Under the pieces are notes generated by a model. That model worked only from the letters and a program-made list of their open reading frames with translations. It did not search any database and was not told the DNA's origin. A stretch of DNA of 64,000 bases from Girardinichthys multiradiatus (lineage: Eukaryota; Chordata; Actinopteri; Cyprinodontiformes; Goodeidae): assembly GCF_021462225.1 (NCBI RefSeq), contig NC_061811.1, positions 25,691,663 through 25,755,662 of the forward strand. The letters are read 5' to 3'. Below, one piece after another: positions 20,511 through 31,420 of the stretch (its first letter is position 1; every line of letters starts with the position of its first letter). A program made the translations under genes and the position numbers.

Positions 20511-22680
20511 CTCGCACTCGTACTCGTCGTCTTCCGCTTATCCGGGACCGGGTCGCGGGGGCAGCAGACTCAGCAGAGACACCCAGATGTCCCTCAATAC
20601 CCTGGCGTAGGCCTTACCAGGGAGGCTGAGGAGTGTGATCCCCCTGTAGTCACCCTTCCCCCCTACGGTCACCCTTCTTATGAACATGGACCACCACCCC
20701 AGTCTGCTAGTCCAGAGGCACTGTCCCCAGCCACAACGCAATGTTGAAGAGGCATGTCAACCATGACAGCCCCACAACATCCAAAGACTTGAGATACTCA
20801 GGGCGGATCTCATCCACCCCCGAAGCCTTGCCACTGCGGAGCTTTTTAACCACCTCGGTGACTTCAGCCTGCGTGATGAAAGAATCCAACCCCGAGTCCG
20901 CAGCCTCTGTTTCCACTAGGGAATGCGTGATGGCAGGATTGAGGAGATCCTCAAAGTACTCCTTCCACTGCCCAATAATGTCCCCAGTTGAGGTCAGCAG
21001 CCTCCCAACCCCACTGTAAACAGTGTTGGCGAAGCACTGCTTCCCTCTCCTGAGGTGGCGGATGGTTTGCTAGAATTGCTTCGAGGCCAACCGGTAGTCC
21101 TCCATGGCCTCACCGAACTCCTCCGAGGCCCGAGATTTTGCCTCTGCCAAAGCCCGGGCCGTGGCACGCTTGGCCTCACGGTACCCGTCAGCCACCTCAG
21201 GAGTCCCACAAGCCAACCACAGCCAATAGGACTCCTTCTTCAGCTTGATAGCGTCCCTTACTGCCGGTGTCCACCACCGGATTCGGGGATTGCCGACGCA
21301 ACAGGCACCTTACGGCCGCAGCTACCAGCAGCAGCATCGACAATAGATGCGGAGAACATGGTCCACTAGGACTTTATGTCTCCAACATCCCCTGGAATCT
21401 GGTCAAAGCTCTCCTGGAGGTGGGACTTGAATACATCCCTGGCCAAGGGCTCCGGCAGATGTTCCCTGCAGACCCTCACTATGCGCCTAGGCCTGCCAAG
21501 TCTGTCCGGCTTTCTCCTCCTCCAGCGTATCCAACTCACCACCAGGTGGTGATCAGTGGACAGCTCAGCCACTCTCTTCACCCGAGTGTCCAAAACATGG
21601 GGCCGAAGGTCTGATGATACGACAACAAAGTCGATCATTGACCTCCTGCCTAGGGTGTCCTGGTGCCAAGTGCACTGATGGACACCCTTATGTTTGAACA
21701 TGGTGTTCATTATGGACAATCCGTGACTAGCACAGAAGTCCAGTAACAAAACACCACTCAGATTCAGATCGGGGAGGCCATTCCTCCCGATCGCGCCTCT
21801 CCTGGTGTCATTGTCGTTTCCCACGTGGGCGTTGAGGACCCCCAGCAGAATAAAGGAATAATGTCACTATCCAGCACCCCTGACAGGGGCGCCAAGAAGG
21901 CCGGGTACTCTGCACTACCGTTCAGCCAGTAGGCTGAAACGACTGTCAGAGACCTGTCCCCAACCCGAAGGTGCAGGATGCGACCCTCTCATCCACTGGG
22001 ATAAACCCCAACATGAGATGGCTGAGCTGGGGGGCAACAAGCCAACCCACCCCAGCCCACCGCCTCTCCCCGTGGGCCACTCCAGAGTAGAAGAGAGTCC
22101 AGCCCCTCTCAAGGAGATGGGTTCCAGAGCCCCCGTTGTGCGTGGAGGCGAGCCCGACTATTTCTAGTTGATATCTCTCGACCTCCCGCACAAGCTCAGG
22201 CTCCTTCCCCCCCAGCAAGGTGACATTCCACGTCCCTAGAGCCAGCTTAAGCATCCAGGGATTGGGCCGCCGAGATCTCCACCTTCGTCCGCCGACCAAT
22301 CCTCCTTGCACCGGTCCCTCACGGTAACCCCTGCATGTGGTGGGCCCACTGGGGGATGGCCTCGCTTCTCTCATTCGGGCTTGGCCTGGCCGAGTCCCGT
22401 GAGAAGCAACCCAGCCACGAGGCGCTCTCTGACGGGTCCCGACCCCAGGCCTGGCTCCAGGGTGGGACCCCGGCTCCGCCGTACCGGGCGACGTCACGTG
22501 CCTCGATTTAATAGTTGTCATGAGGGGTTCTTGAACCGCTCTTTGTCTGACCCGTCACCTAGAGCCTGTTTGTCATGGGAGACCCACCAGTGGGCATTTA
22601 AGCCCCAAACAACATAGCCTCTAGGATCATTCGAGCACTCAAACCCCTCCACCATGTTAAGGTGGCGGTTCAAGGAGGGG
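20511..22680 (-). mobile_element. RTE-like LINE with an internal deletion
   Basis: The minus-strand element begins at 22680 (CCCCTCCTTGAACCGCC) and ends at 20511. It is flanked by a perfect 11-bp duplication, TAGAAAAATGA, at 20500-20510 and 22681-22691, so both ends are real. It encodes an endonuclease and the start of a reverse transcriptase, then jumps directly to the 3' end near 20600. Most of the reverse transcriptase is missing. The protein motifs are those of a common fish LINE that I place near RTE; the subgroup name is uncertain. It sits directly behind the other LINE. Confidence 0.88.
20538..22521 (-). pseudogene. RTE-like endonuclease/partial reverse transcriptase remnant
   Basis: The frame opens at 22521 and carries the endonuclease start LALGTWNVT with Asn, then QLEIVGLAST where the usual Glu-containing block lies. 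It is open to 21946. A second open stretch (21824-21366) covers [21 protein letters not shown] and [10 protein letters not shown], the Asp/His end of the nuclease. A third (20916-20707) contains ITQAEVTEVVKKLRSGKASG and VDEIRPEYLKSL, the start of the reverse transcriptase. GITLLSLPGKAYARVL near 20600 is followed directly by 3'-terminal sequence. The catalytic xADD block is absent. Several frame shifts and stops are present besides the deletion. Non-functional. Confidence 0.85.
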
Positions 22681-22770
22681 TAGAAAAATGAAAAAATATA
22701 AATATTTATTTATATTTATTAGAAATGTATTTATTTATATTCATTAGCAAAATGAATAAATATAAATATA

Positions 22771-23312
22771 TGGTACAGATTGCTAGACCAAAACGCAGAC
22801 AGGACCGTGGAAGCAGCATCGAGAGCTGAAATGATTTGATAATAAAGCAAAAACGTACAGGCAGGCACATGGAAAACAGACAGAGAGGTGGGCTGAACTA
22901 TAAGTAAAAACACACTAAAAGAGTCACGCTTTCCCTCACCGTCACAAACTGAAGAATCCAACAAAGAGCGATGACAACCAGAGAACTTATATACAGAGGG
23001 AAGTGTGGAGAAAGACAGAAAATGAAGATGAGAGCAATCAGGAAAAAATAAGGAACAGCTGAAGCAGATGAGCTGAGGGAAGGAGGCAAATTACCAAAGA
23101 GGAGCTGAATGGAGATGAAACCATGCATCATGAATGGAGGTAAGCCCTGGCAAAATCCAAAAGATAATCTAAATGTACAAAAACATCAAGAATGAACTAG
23201 AAAACTGACAAACAACTGATTGAACTAAAACGACAACACTTAACATAAACAACACGGCAAGAACGAAAACAGACATGAAAGAAATCCACAACTACACCCA
23301 AGGATCATAATA
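22771..23312 (-). mobile_element. Solo LTR, gypsy-type, minus strand
   Basis: This 542-bp unit ends (plus strand) with GGATCATAATA, the reverse complement of a TATTATGATCC start that resembles the TGTTATGAT start of the others in the window. The other end is TGGTACAG. Flanks ATATA (22766-22770) and ATAGA (23313-23317) fit a 5-bp duplication with one mismatch, but the flanks are AT-rich, so this is weak evidence. It holds a TTATATA stretch near 22987 as a possible promoter. The class is by resemblance to 15262-15779 and 50039-50543. Confidence 0.6.
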
Positions 23313-23317
23313 ATAGA

Positions 23318-23955
23318 TACACTTAGAAATTTTTTATCAGTATTTTACATTATTTTCCCAGCCCTTGAAATGTTCACTGTTTTCTTGTTTTAAATAAAAG
23401 TGACCAAATCAGCCCAACGATCCTGCCTGTTTTAGTTGTTCCCTAGTTGCCAAAGATCTGATTCAAATGAAAGTGTCATTAATAGAAATAGACCAACTGG
23501 CTTTTAGTGTCTGATTACCAAACACCTACTACTTTAAACACAAAAGAAATTACTTACAGTTCATATTTTAACTTCCAAAATTTCTAAATCTAGCATGATC
23601 CAACACAGACAGAGGTGGCAAGCTCAAAAAGATAAAACAGAGCAACTTTGCTGTAGTCCTTCAATGTTCCTATCTGCAAATGTCTTGCCCTCTCTTGGGC
23701 TCTTGAACAGACACAGACATGCCTCTACTTGTCATAGAAAACAGTTTCCTTTCTTACATCTCAGAGCCATATCTGTGCCTTCTTACTTCACATAAGTAAA
23801 AAAGTTTAGGGATTTTGTTTTCCCCTGTCCGGGCTGATCAGGCTGAAAATGTCACAATTTTGGTCAATAGCAACATTGTTGCTGATCGTTGGTCATTAAC
23901 AGGCTTCTGCACAAGTTGTTCACCAGCTGAGAAGGAAATGCAATCATTTGAACAA
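23318..23955. other. Unassigned DNA
   Basis: AT-rich spacer; no recognised repeat or exon. Weak similarity to the 60.9 kb repeat may begin before 23960 but could not be aligned with confidence. Confidence 0.4.
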
Positions 23956-23959
23956 GGTG

Positions 23960-24785
23960 TGCTGCAACAACATCACACATCCAAAGGGGGATGTAAATAT
24001 GACGCTCTGCCACAGCAACCCCCCTCATCTGTGAACTGAACTGTGTGGCCGTTTGATAAAACTTGCATCTCTTTTTCAAGGACAATGGCACCTTCTTCAG
24101 TGTTGACAGTCTAATTGTTTGCACACATGAGCATACTTAAATATTGGCACCCTCACGAGTCCACCATGCCCTTGCAAAATCTTTGCTTATGTGTGTTGCT
24201 TTCCCATGCTCCTTATTTTTACCTAAATGTGGATTTCATTTCTTAATTTCTTCTCCTTTTCATAGATTTTTAGATTTACCAGTGAAAGGAAAATAATAAT
24301 AGTTTCTTAAAAAATTTGAACAAAAGCTATATTTATACCAGTGACTAAGCTTCCTTAGTTAGAACTCAGTGATTGCTTGTTAAATTTCAATGGATGCAAA
24401 TGACTGTTATTACTGGAATACAACTGCATTATACCAGCGAACCCAAGGATCATTCACTCTTAGCACAATATGCTTTCCCCTACATAGAGGACTTAATGAT
24501 ATAATTACCTCTTTAGAAAGATTGGTTTAGAACCAGCTCTTAACAGTAAAACCCAAAGTATTAATAATCTTATCTGTATCATTGTAATGTTGGCCAGAGA
24601 TTTTTAGATTTCTCAGGATTCATAGATTTTTAGATTTCTTAGAAGGATTGTAGCATCATTTGATTAGTTTTTCTGTGTCTGTATCTGTGTTTATTTCCTT
24701 TGTGATTGTATTGTAATTGTATGTACAGCGCTTTGAGTATCTCGTTACTGAAAAGCGCAATATAAATAAACTTATCTTACCTTAC
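23960..24785 (+). repeat. Retroposed repeat with LINE-type tail, diverged copy
   Basis: It matches 60985-61745. Shared blocks are TGTAAA(T/C)ATG(A/G)CGCTCT near 23993, CAAGGACAATGGC near 24078, GTGTTGACAG near 24099 and GCAAAATCTTT near 24174. Also shared are CATAGATTTTTAG near 24260 and the ending TGTACAGCGCTTTGAGT with ATAAATAAACTT at 24722-24775. The ending is the kind of 3' tail seen on L2-group LINEs and their passengers, here followed by a CTTA-type short array. The membrane-protein ORF seen upstream in the other copy is not recognisable here. Confidence 0.7.
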
Positions 24786-25645
24786 CTCGGAAGTATCAAT
24801 AAATGTATGTCATTTGCACATTAGACTCATTAAGCTGAAATGCACCGTAACAGGACATGATGCTAGACTCCAGCCTTGGATATTTTGATCACAAGAATTG
24901 ATGTTCTGAACCAAATAGACTTGAAAAGAATCAATAGGTGCATGGCATTCTTTGTTTTTTGCATTCCTCTGTGTTTTTTGCATGCATCTGATGCTGGTGA
25001 TTTGCGGTGCCCTTAGAAATGCAGGACACCAGGATTGGAGAGCACTGTCACATACCATCTGTAACAACATTCCATCATAAGTCCATTATTAAACCTCTGT
25101 CACTACCTTGATGGCTCAGAGGTGAAACAGCGGCATGTTGGATTCAACCTCTCTTGCAACTTCTTATAAATCGCACATTTTGCTAGGATGAGTCCAAGAC
25201 CCAACCTCCGACCAGAAACGTTTTCTGAAAGGGGCCAGTGGTTCAGGTAAATGGTGGACATTAATCTCTTTCCCTAGTTTTCCTGCAAGTTACCTCAAAC
25301 AACATTAAGAACCTTCCTCTAACCGTCCTCTACAGTAACTAAGTATTGTAGCAGCTGTGAAAAAAATTTCCAGTCTGGATGTAAGGTCTAGATTAGTCAG
25401 TTGCATTTATAGACTTATCATGGTAGCAGCATAAAAAAAGGGAAAAGATAATTAAATTGACTCTCAGGGCTAAACCCAGGGCCCAAATGGATCAGATGTC
25501 TGCAAGAGTCTGTCTGAAGTGTCTGTTCACACTTGAATTTCAGTGAAGTATGAAATCAGCATTTATTTTTCTAATTCTGTTAGCTAAGGAGCCTTTTTCA
25601 AGTGGAAACCCATGCAGGGTCACAACTAAGGAAACTGTGAGAGGA
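24786..25645. other. Unassigned intergenic DNA
   Basis: No ORF with recognisable content and no repeat identified. Confidence 0.45.
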
Positions 25646-25650
25646 GACGA

Positions 25651-26033
25651 TGTCAAAATGGGGTTTCCGAAGGACTCAAAAGTTCTTTAATAATAAAAAT
25701 AAATGAAACTTACAACAGTTGCAAACGACCAACAGGACATCACACATGGGCAGAGTAACCGGCATGGAACAGAAGAATCCAGCAAACATCAAGTGCAACA
25801 GAGAAATATATATAGTGGAAAAGGGAGGAGAATGCAGGTGAGAGTGATTCAGTCAGGCACAGGTGCGTTGAATGAACTTAATGGCTAAGATGGCAGTTCA
25901 GGGGGAAGGCTGAGGAAGTGAAGGAAGAGACTGGGACATATGCAGAACACTGAAACAAGCAAAATAAGGAGCATTATGAGCAATAAGAAAAAACAAAAAT
26001 AGGAACCAAAACCTAACATCAAGAATCATGACA
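25651..26033 (-). mobile_element. Solo LTR, gypsy-type, short variant, minus strand
   Basis: This 383-bp unit runs from TGTCAAAATG to AGAATCATGACA. Read on the minus strand it starts TGTCATGATTCTTG, the same start as the 15262-15779 LTR. Flanks GACGA (25646-25650) and GAAGA (26034-26038) fit a 5-bp duplication with one mismatch. A TATATATA stretch at 25808-25815 is a candidate promoter. On the minus strand, downstream of this box, the sequence is rich in TTATTA and ATTTAT, as expected near a polyadenylation site. No internal sequence remains. Confidence 0.7.
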
Positions 26034-26038
26034 GAAGA

Positions 26039-27335
26039 TACTGATGATCACTGAAATATGTACATATATTTTCTCAACCAGCAAAGCCCTGTCATTTAAC
26101 CAGACATTAAAATGGTATTAAGAAACTGGTACCAAACCATGACCAAGTCCCACTGTCAAGCATTTAGAGAGCAGTGAAATTGTAATATACATTTTTTTAT
26201 ATTTCAACAAAAATCTGGCCTTTGCAAACAAAAAAGGAGTCCTGCTTGTAACATTCATTGCACCTTTTTTTTAATTTTTCTTCTTGAGAGCTTACTGCTT
26301 AGTACAAAATACAGTTCACTAACCCTTGTTGTGATATAGAGGGTACTTTATGTTGAAAACATCCTAATTAAGATGCTGATAATTGGCTATAAACCATCAC
26401 AGAGTCCCTCCTTCAAAAGTGTACTTCAGAAGTGCTTCTCTCATTAGGCCTTTAAATGATTCAGATCAAAGGGAAAGATCTAAGCCGAGCAATACTTTAC
26501 TGGATAAACAGTGGCACTTCATGTGACTGGAACAATGAATGTTGCAAAGTCCTTCACAGTTTCAGCAGTCAGTTGCTTCTGCTGAACAGAGAGAAGCAAC
26601 AGTGAAGCTGTCACTTATCTCCCAAGGTATTGAATGAGCCTGTAATAACAATCCTCTACCACAAATGCAGCAAATTGATTAAGCATTTTAGCTGCACTCG
26701 TTTTTCATTCAGCAAATTAGCAGCACTTCAAACAAAGGCAAATTACCGAGTACGGCTTTGCAGATTATTATCATGGGTTTGACACAAGGCTGGGGGTCTC
26801 AGGCTGAATAAATTCTGCACTGCAGTACAAAAAAAATTTCCCTATGTGCTTGCTGTCGTTTCTGTATTTATCAATGTCATGGAGTCAGATTTTGAAACAG
26901 TGATTACAGTAATTTCAAGTTACAACGAAGGTACACAAATCAAATTAAGTGGTAATACATGCCGTGGTAATACATGCTGTGGTTCACAAGCGGGGAATTT
27001 TGTTTTATTTCTTGGTGAAGTGGCTCTTTGTCGATTTTCCCAACAAACTTTTCCTACGTACTTAAACCATTGAACATCAGTTTCACGCTAATGCATGTCA
27101 GCAAAAAAAACCTCACCAATTTAAAGGTAGAACTGTTCTAAAACGTTTCCTGTTTTTCTTCTATTTTCTTAAAGAAACAGAAAAAACTTTTTAAGTTAAT
27201 CAGATAGCTGGCAGTTGCTCGTTAGCTTACAGGGTTATTGGTTTAGTGTTCAGGAACTACACAATGTTGTAATTATTAATCTGAGAATATAATTTAATAT
27301 TTAATATTAATATTTTAATATTTTATCAAATAATA
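26039..27335. other. Unassigned DNA, possibly with conserved non-coding elements
   Basis: The segment 26352-26393 is nearly identical to 38161-38202. The stretch 26560-26800 is free of simple repeats and rich in ATTA-type motifs (AAATTGATTAAGC, CAAATTAGCAGC), which is the texture of developmental enhancers. This is an impression only. No exon found. Confidence 0.35.
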
Positions 27336-28107
27336 TTTCGGTCTGTTAAGGGTTGTCCTGTGAAAACCAGCCCACTAAGGCGATGGTATTAGGACAAAAT
27401 AGAAAGGTGTGAGACGAGCTCTGACATTATTGAACAGCGTAAACTCTGCACATATATGAAATGAATTCACACAATTTCTTAAAATACAAGAATTTATTAT
27501 CAAAAATAAGTCAACTCAAAGTCAAACATATTTTAATCAACAAACTATTTACTATGCTAAAACAATCCAACTAAACTACCAAGCAGAATGAAAGAATAAT
27601 GAAGACTAATGGGCTATGTACAATATAAAGAAGTTGATCAAAGATGATTGGAAATCATGACCAAAAAGAGTGATGCAACATTACCATGCAATGTTTATGT
27701 TTGAGAACCAAGGATTATCTTGAAGAATCTGGAAGTGAAGTGAAGTTAGTCTTGGAACTAACTTAGGCAATAATCAGCAAACGTTTAGACAACCCTTCAC
27801 AATGCAAGATCGGATAAAATATTATTTTAATAAAATAATGTTTTAAATAATGATCTGCTGAATAAAACCAACCTTCTGGATGACCATTTCTCAACGGTGT
27901 CTAATTAGCTGCCTTTAGTTATTGAAATAATATTCGAAGAAATATTATTAAAGGGGTATTTTGGAAAAGAGCCAAATCTTTCTGGAGAAATGGGGCTTAA
28001 TGGTGTTTACTTAGTTATCAAATCTAGTAAATGATGTTCAGGGACTATTATTCACAAGCTTGAAAACCAACAACCTTTCTGTTGACTAGTCTTAGTGCTA
28101 GCAAACA
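27336..28107. other. AT-rich DNA upstream of the dispersed repeat
   Basis: It begins near TGTTAAGGGTTGTCCTGTG (27346) and runs into the repeat that matches 1-795. It could be the missing left part of that repeat, because TGTT here and AACA near 29108 might be its outer ends. The first copy is cut by the window edge, so this cannot be tested here. Confidence 0.35.
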
Positions 28108-29105
28108 CGTGTTCTTACCGTTAGCAGTAAAGCTAACAAAGAAGCGGATAGCTTAGCACCAGAATCAACACATACCTTTAAAATACCAAGGTCAATAAAA
28201 GGGTTAAAATGCATAAGCGCGGACGGCGCGTTATGAGCGATCTTCTGTTTAAAATCACCCTTCACGTAAAGTTTATCTTAACTTTAAAACATACAAAGAA
28301 CACAAACCGGCCTGTGTGCTACAGATAGCATGCTACAGATAGCATGCTAGCACAAAGATAGCCGGGTTCCACAAAACAGACTTCATAACATGAAAACGTT
28401 TAGATCATTTCATCCTAAACCTATCTGTTAATCTGCCCAAACCTAACCTCTGACCATGGTGAGGAAATGTTGTCCAAGGGGCGAAGCTTGAAGAAACATC
28501 CACAGTCAACAAGCGGTTAGCTTTCAGCTAACCTCTGCGTTCGCTCTGTGAACAAAAGGGTTAGCTCCGGAGAGCTGGGCAGCTCGCTCGGTCCGTCAAC
28601 CAGATGTTCGTTACCGTAAACACGGTTGTGCAGGCCGTGGTCCTTCCTTCAGACTCGGCTTGTAGAAACAGCTTCTCTGCTGGGGATTTCTCTCGAACAC
28701 CACTTGCATCTGCGGGGCCTCGGAGAGACAGTCAAGTAATGCCTGTACCTTAATTATCCCGTTCATGAATGAAAATACCGGATACACAGACAGTATTTCA
28801 TTCTATTTAACTTTGCATATGATCGATGATCGTACGGCTTTGGATCCAGTTGAATTTATGTCTTTTTGCCAGCAAAAGACATCAGCGCACTTTGTTTCCC
28901 TCCTATCCCGATGGTCATTGGTGTGGAAGAGAAAGACTTGTGGAAAGGTGGGGGTCTTATGTGGGCAGTGGCATCATGGGAAGTCCTCTGCTACCCCCCC
29001 TTCCCCCTTCGGAGTTGTGCTGGAAGTCAGTTAAATGCCATTTATTTTGAAAGTTCCAGAAATGTTCGTACCGGAGTTTATGTTGAAATCCATGGCTGTA
29101 GGTCA
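28108..29105. repeat. Dispersed repeat of unknown class, copy 2
   Basis: Second copy of 1-795, somewhat longer because it has extra sequence between about 28180 and 28320 and near 28520-28620. It contains a small internal duplication, GATAGCATGCTA(C/G), at 28325-28352. It ends at CCATGGCTGTAGGTCACAACA, directly against the left end of the old Tc1-like element at 29111. No coding capacity recognised. The class is unknown; an LTR-like or non-autonomous DNA element is possible. Confidence 0.7.
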
Positions 29106-29368
29106 CAACAACAAAAATGAGTACACCCCTCACATTTTAGCAAATATTTTATTATATCAATTTCATCGGACAAAACTTAAGATTTGACACTTTGATACAA
29201 TATAAAGTAGACTGTGTACAGCTTGTAAAACAGTATAAGTTTGCAGATCCCTCTAAATACTTCAGAATGCAGTCAATATTGTCTAAACCCCTAGTAACAA
29301 AAGTGAGTACACCCCTAAGTGAAAAGGTCCAAATTGTGCCCAATTAGCCATTTTCTCTCCATGATGTC

Positions 29369-29712
29369 CATCCATCCATTTTCTATACCCGCTTCTTCTG
29401 TACTGGGTCACGGGGGAGCTGGTGCCTATCTCCAACAGTCAACGAGCGAGAGGCAGAGTACACCCTGGACAGTTTGCCAGTCCATCGCAGGACAGCACAC
29501 AGACCCACAGGACAAACAACCATACACACACTCATTCACACCTAAGGGGAATTTAAAGAGACCAATTGTAACATTCATGTTTTTGGACTGCTTTGGAAAC
29601 TGGAGAGAACCCACACATGCACAAGGAGAACATGTAAGCTCCAAGGAGAAAGACCCCTGGCCGGGAGTTGAACCCAGGACCTTCTTGCTGCAAGGCAACA
29701 ATGCCCTCTACC
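29369..29712 (+). mobile_element. SINE-like teleost repeat with 7-bp target duplication
   Basis: This 344-bp unit opens with CATCCATCCATTTTCTATAC and contains the GGGGGAGCTGGTGCCTATCT block and the GTTTTTGGACTG block. It ends with a segment containing AACCCAGGACCTTCTTGCTG. It is flanked by TGATGTC at 29362-29368 and 29713-29719. I recognise it as a very common fish interspersed repeat, probably mobilised by an RTE-type LINE. It has no protein of its own; apparent ORFs on both strands are incidental. Confidence 0.75.
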
Positions 29713-29791
29713 TGATGTCATGTGACTTATTAGTGTTACAAGGTTTCAAGTTTGAATGCGGAGCAGGTGTGTTAAATTTGCTGTTACACAC

Positions 29792-30479
29792 TGTTATGAT
29801 TCTGGCACGTCTGCTCTACCCGGTCTCCTTGGCTGCAATCAGCAGATGAGATGCACCTGGTGCTCAATCTGTGGCATGCCAAGCACCTGTGTCTTCCCTG
29901 ATATATACTGACTCTGACAAGCAGATGGTGCCAGATTTTTGAAAGCCATCGTGTGAGTAGATATCCAGCGTTCCTTCCTGTCTGATCATTGTTTCTTGAC
30001 CTTGTCTTGCCTCTTGGATTTTTGCCTCTCTGTCTGCTCCCTGTCGGACTGTTTGGATTTTGGTTGTCGACCCTGTTTCTTGCATCTGGTTTATGCCTCT
30101 GCCTGCCCCTTGCCTGACGTCTCTTGTTCCGATCATTGACCCTGTTTCTGTCCTCGGATTATCGAGCCAGCCTTGCCCTTGGATTATTCAGCCTGAAGTC
30201 ACATCTTACCTGTGCTGTGGAGATCACTGCCTGCCACCCACCGAGGTTCCCCTCTGGGTTTCAAGTTCTACTCAAGACAAAAGCAGGTTAGTGACTTTTC
30301 TGATCCCTGCAATATCTGGAGAAACTACAAGTCACTAATCCCTCTTTCTGCCCCAGTGATTCCCGGAAGCTGTGTGGAGTTTTACCCGAGTGACGTTTTC
30401 CCGTGGCTGAATAAACCTTTTAAATTTTCAATACTGTGTCTGGCTGAATCTTGGGTCCACCTGTTTCTGATTCGTAATA
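29792..30479 (+). repeat. 5' LTR of the gypsy element
   Basis: 688 bp, starting TGTTATGATT and ending TTCGTAATA; the last bases of both LTR copies deviate from the usual CA. A GATATATACTGAC stretch at 29900-29912 is a candidate promoter box, and GAATAAACC at 30409-30417 contains the polyadenylation signal AATAAA. The first 91 bp are absent from the 3' copy. The sequence just after it (GAAAAATCTGGCC) should hold the primer binding site. Confidence 0.9.
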
Positions 30480-30495
30480 GAAAAATCTGGCCAAA

Positions 30496-31420
30496 AATGG
30501 ACCCTTCGCCAGCACAACAGTGGCGCACCCACCTTTTCCTGGTTGGGTTCCGACTTGGAGGAAATAATTTCCACATTACGTTCTGGCAATCTTGTCTCCG
30601 AGCCGCCATCTTCACAAAGAAACCATGCCCAAGTGACACGGACAACAGCAGAGGTAAGGGAGCCACGCCTGTCTCTACCTGAGATGTTCAGGGGAGACCC
30701 AGACCAGTGTCGAGCTTTCCTAACACAGTGTGAAATTCATTATGAGCTTCAGCCATCATCCTTTCCCATTGAACGTTCCAAGGTGGCTTTTGTTATATCT
30801 CTGCTGGCAGGAAGGGCAAAACAGTGGGGAACTGCTGAATGGCAAAACAGGACTGCATCTTGTAACTTCTATGAAACTTTTTCCAAGGAACTCATTTGAG
30901 GTTTTGACCCTGTTATTCCAAGTCGTGAAGCTGCAAGAGGATTACTGTCCCTCAAACAGGGTGATCAGCCTGTCTCGTCCTATATAATTGACTTTCATTT
31001 GTTGGCCGCAGAGAGCCGTTGGAATGAGGCAGCACAGATGGATGCATTCATGAAAGGACTAAACGCAGACATCAGGGATGAGTTAGCGACCCGTGACTAC
31101 CCCTCTTCCCTGAAACAACTCGAGGACCTGGCTGCTCGCATTGATATTCGGCTGGCAGAGAGAAGGAGGGAGAAGCGACATGAGGAGGGTCGCTCATCAT
31201 TAACTCAGGGTTCTGCACACCGGCATGAGAGAAGGAGCCGGTCACCTCTCACTGAGGAAAATGAGAATTGTGAGCCCATGCAGTTGGGCAGAACCAAGAT
31301 TACCCCTGAGGAGAAAGATTGTCGGAGAAGATTCAAGCTCTGTTTTTATTGTTGAGAGAAGGGACATTTAGCACTCAGGTGTCCATTAAAAGGACAGGCT
31401 CAGCAGAGGAAGGGAAGTCT
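30496..31420 (+). pseudogene. Gypsy gag with zinc knuckle, broken
   Basis: Gag would form the particle that packages the element's RNA. The likely start is ATG 30496 (MDPSPAQQ), 16 bp after the LTR. The reading moves to another frame near 30540. The capsid-like core from 30640 contains LSLPEMFRGDPDQCRAFL, followed by ISLLAGRAKQWGTAEW. A TGA at 30897-30899 interrupts it. The frame reopens through SRWNEAAQMDAFMKGL to the zinc knuckle CFYC....GHLALRC. The knuckle itself holds a TGA at 31353-31355, between its second Cys and the His. Two in-frame stops and one shift make it inactive. Confidence 0.85.

Noticed and set aside
20741..22617. Several plus-strand frames of 90-115 codons
   Set aside because: Shadows of the minus-strand RTE-like coding region.
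29319..29849. 176-codon frame
   Set aside because: It runs through the SINE-like repeat and the start of the 5' LTR; composite of repeats without a domain.
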